A DNA stretch of 64,000 nucleotides from Ferirhizobium litorale (GTDB taxonomy: Bacteria > Pseudomonadota > Alphaproteobacteria > Rhizobiales > Rhizobiaceae). Shown here one piece after another: positions 63,156 through 64,000 of the stretch. How positions within the stretch are numbered: position 1 is the stretch's first letter; the number at the start of each line of letters is the position of its first letter. The DNA lies in the NCBI GenBank assembly GCA_030028905.1, contig JALDYZ010000005.1, positions 1-64,000 of the forward strand. The letters run 5' to 3'. A program made the position numbers and the translations under genes. The notes beneath the pieces are model-generated. The model was not told the origin of the DNA, ran no database searches, and saw only the letters and a program-made list of their open reading frames with translations.

Positions 63156-64000
63156 CATCGACGCCGGCCATGATCGAAACGGACAAGCTTTCGGTCTCCG
63201 TGCCGAGTGGACGATGGCTGCCCTTCGGCAAAACGCCAACACTCGACATCCTCGTCGAGGTCTCGATTGCGCTTCGTGTGGGCGAAATCGTCTGCATGGT
63301 GGGCGAAAGTGGATCGGGCAAGACGACGTTCGGGCGAGCGCTCGTGGGCCTGGTGAAGCCTTCGGCAGGCAGGATCGCCCTCGATGGTGTGGCGCTGCCG
63401 GACTTTACCAGCCGCAGCTTCCGCCGGGTGAGGAGCCAGTCGGCACTGCTGTTCCAGGATCCCGTCACGTCCTTCAACCCGCGGCAACGCATCGGCTCCA
63501 TCATTGCCGAACCGCGTCACATCACCCATGCCGGCAGCACCAAGCGGGAGGATATCGTCGGGCTGGCGCGCAAGGCCGGCCTTGCCGAGCAGTTTCTGTC
63601 GCGGTTTCCGCACGCCCTGAGTGGCGGGCAGGCGCGTCGCGCCGCCGTCGCCAGGGCGCTTTCAGTCGTGCCCCGGCTGATCATCGCCGACGAACCGACG
63701 GCCGGTCTCGACGTTTCCGTCCAGGGCGGCGTGCTAAACCTGTTCCTCGACATCCGGGACGAGTTCCGGACGACCTTCCTGGTCATCACCCACAACCTGT
63801 CGGTCGCCCGCCACATCGCCGACCGCATCGTCATCCTCTACCTCGGTCGCGTGGTCGAAAGCGGTCCGGCGGAGGAGATATTCCGCAATCCGCAGCATCC
63901 CTACACCAAGGCGTTGCTTGATTCCGAGCCGGTGCCGGATCCGGCGCATCGGCGCGAGGAACCGCCGGTGATCGGCGAGGTGCCCAGCCTCGCTGCCCGC
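63152..64000 (+). CDS. Dipeptide/oligopeptide ABC transporter ATPase (DppF-type), cut by window end
   Basis: 283 codons are visible. Walker A GESGSGKTT, signature LSGGQARRAAVARAL, Walker B LIIADEPTAGLDVS and switch His in VITHNLSVARH. The C-terminal oligopeptide-transporter tail has begun (NPQHPYTKALLDSEPVPD) when the window ends. The binding-protein gene, if any in this operon, must lie beyond 64000. Confidence 0.92.
   Translation, partial: MTSTPAMIETDKLSVSVPSGRWLPFGKTPTLDILVEVSIALRVGEIVCMVGESGSGKTTFGRALVGLVKPSAGRIALDGVALPDFTSRSFRRVRSQSALLFQDPVTSFNPRQRIGSIIAEPRHITHAGSTKREDIVGLARKAGLAEQFLSRFPHALSGGQARRAAVARALSVVPRLIIADEPTAGLDVSVQGGVLNLFLDIRDEFRTTFLVITHNLSVARHIADRIVILYLGRVVESGPAEEIFRNPQHPYTKALLDSEPVPDPAHRREEPPVIGEVPSLAAR

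Noticed and set aside
1-64000. CRISPR arrays, tRNA or rRNA genes, prophage
   Set aside because: No regularly spaced repeats, cloverleaf-compatible segments or phage structural genes were noticed when reading the intergenic regions.

Overview
The window is high-GC, gene-dense chromosome-type DNA from an alphaproteobacterium, most likely a member of the Rhizobiaceae (Ensifer/Sinorhizobium/Rhizobium type). The inference rests on a fused PhaAB-type Mrp antiporter operon, a urtABCDE urea-transport operon, a cyoABCD-SURF1 operon preceded by an MHS-type permease, and many TetR-family regulators. No rRNA, tRNA, CRISPR array or phage was found. The only mobile DNA is a decayed IS6-like transposase at the left edge.

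Region 1 (1-9.8 kb): IS6-like remnants; a secreted arylsulfatase; a helix-turn-helix regulator divergent from an orphan Tat-exported peptide-binding protein and a CocE/S15 hydrolase; a TetR regulator divergent from an aldo/keto reductase with two clear operators. Region 2 (9.8-15 kb): an RND efflux operon (adaptor, pump, TetR) with an AcrR-like operator upstream. Region 3 (15-23.6 kb): a DeoR regulator, a small unknown protein, a GNAT acetyltransferase, a PLP-dependent Cys/Met-metabolism enzyme, a TonB-dependent siderophore receptor with an AraC regulator, and an MFS permease. Region 4 (23.6-29.1 kb): the cytochrome bo3 ubiquinol oxidase cyoABCD and a SURF1 assembly factor, with a perfect FNR/FixK-type box in the promoter region.

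Region 5 (29.1-36.9 kb): an AcuI-type acryloyl-CoA reductase; a radical SAM protein divergent from a PhoX phosphatase; a ligase-associated exonuclease paired with an ATP-dependent DNA ligase. Region 6 (36.9-42.9 kb): the six-gene cation/proton antiporter operon phaAB-C-D-E-F-G. Region 7 (43.1-53.3 kb): urtABCDE, divergent from a very unusual hybrid sensor kinase whose sensor is a complete NCS1-type nucleobase/hydantoin-transporter-like membrane domain followed by a nine-cysteine module, and from its LuxR-type response regulator. A perfect 16-bp palindrome lies between the two transcription units. This is the best candidate for a little-described system: a transporter-derived receptor controlling urea uptake.

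Region 8 (53.3-64 kb): a ParDE-type toxin-antitoxin pair, then a TetR/BetI-like regulator divergent from one long operon. That operon encodes a trimethylamine-dehydrogenase-like iron-sulfur flavoprotein, an MFS permease, a second CocE/S15 hydrolase and a dipeptide-type ABC transporter (two permeases, two ATPases). The last ATPase runs off the window and no binding protein has been reached. The two CocE loci are complementary: one has a binding protein but no transporter, the other a transporter but no binding protein inside the window.
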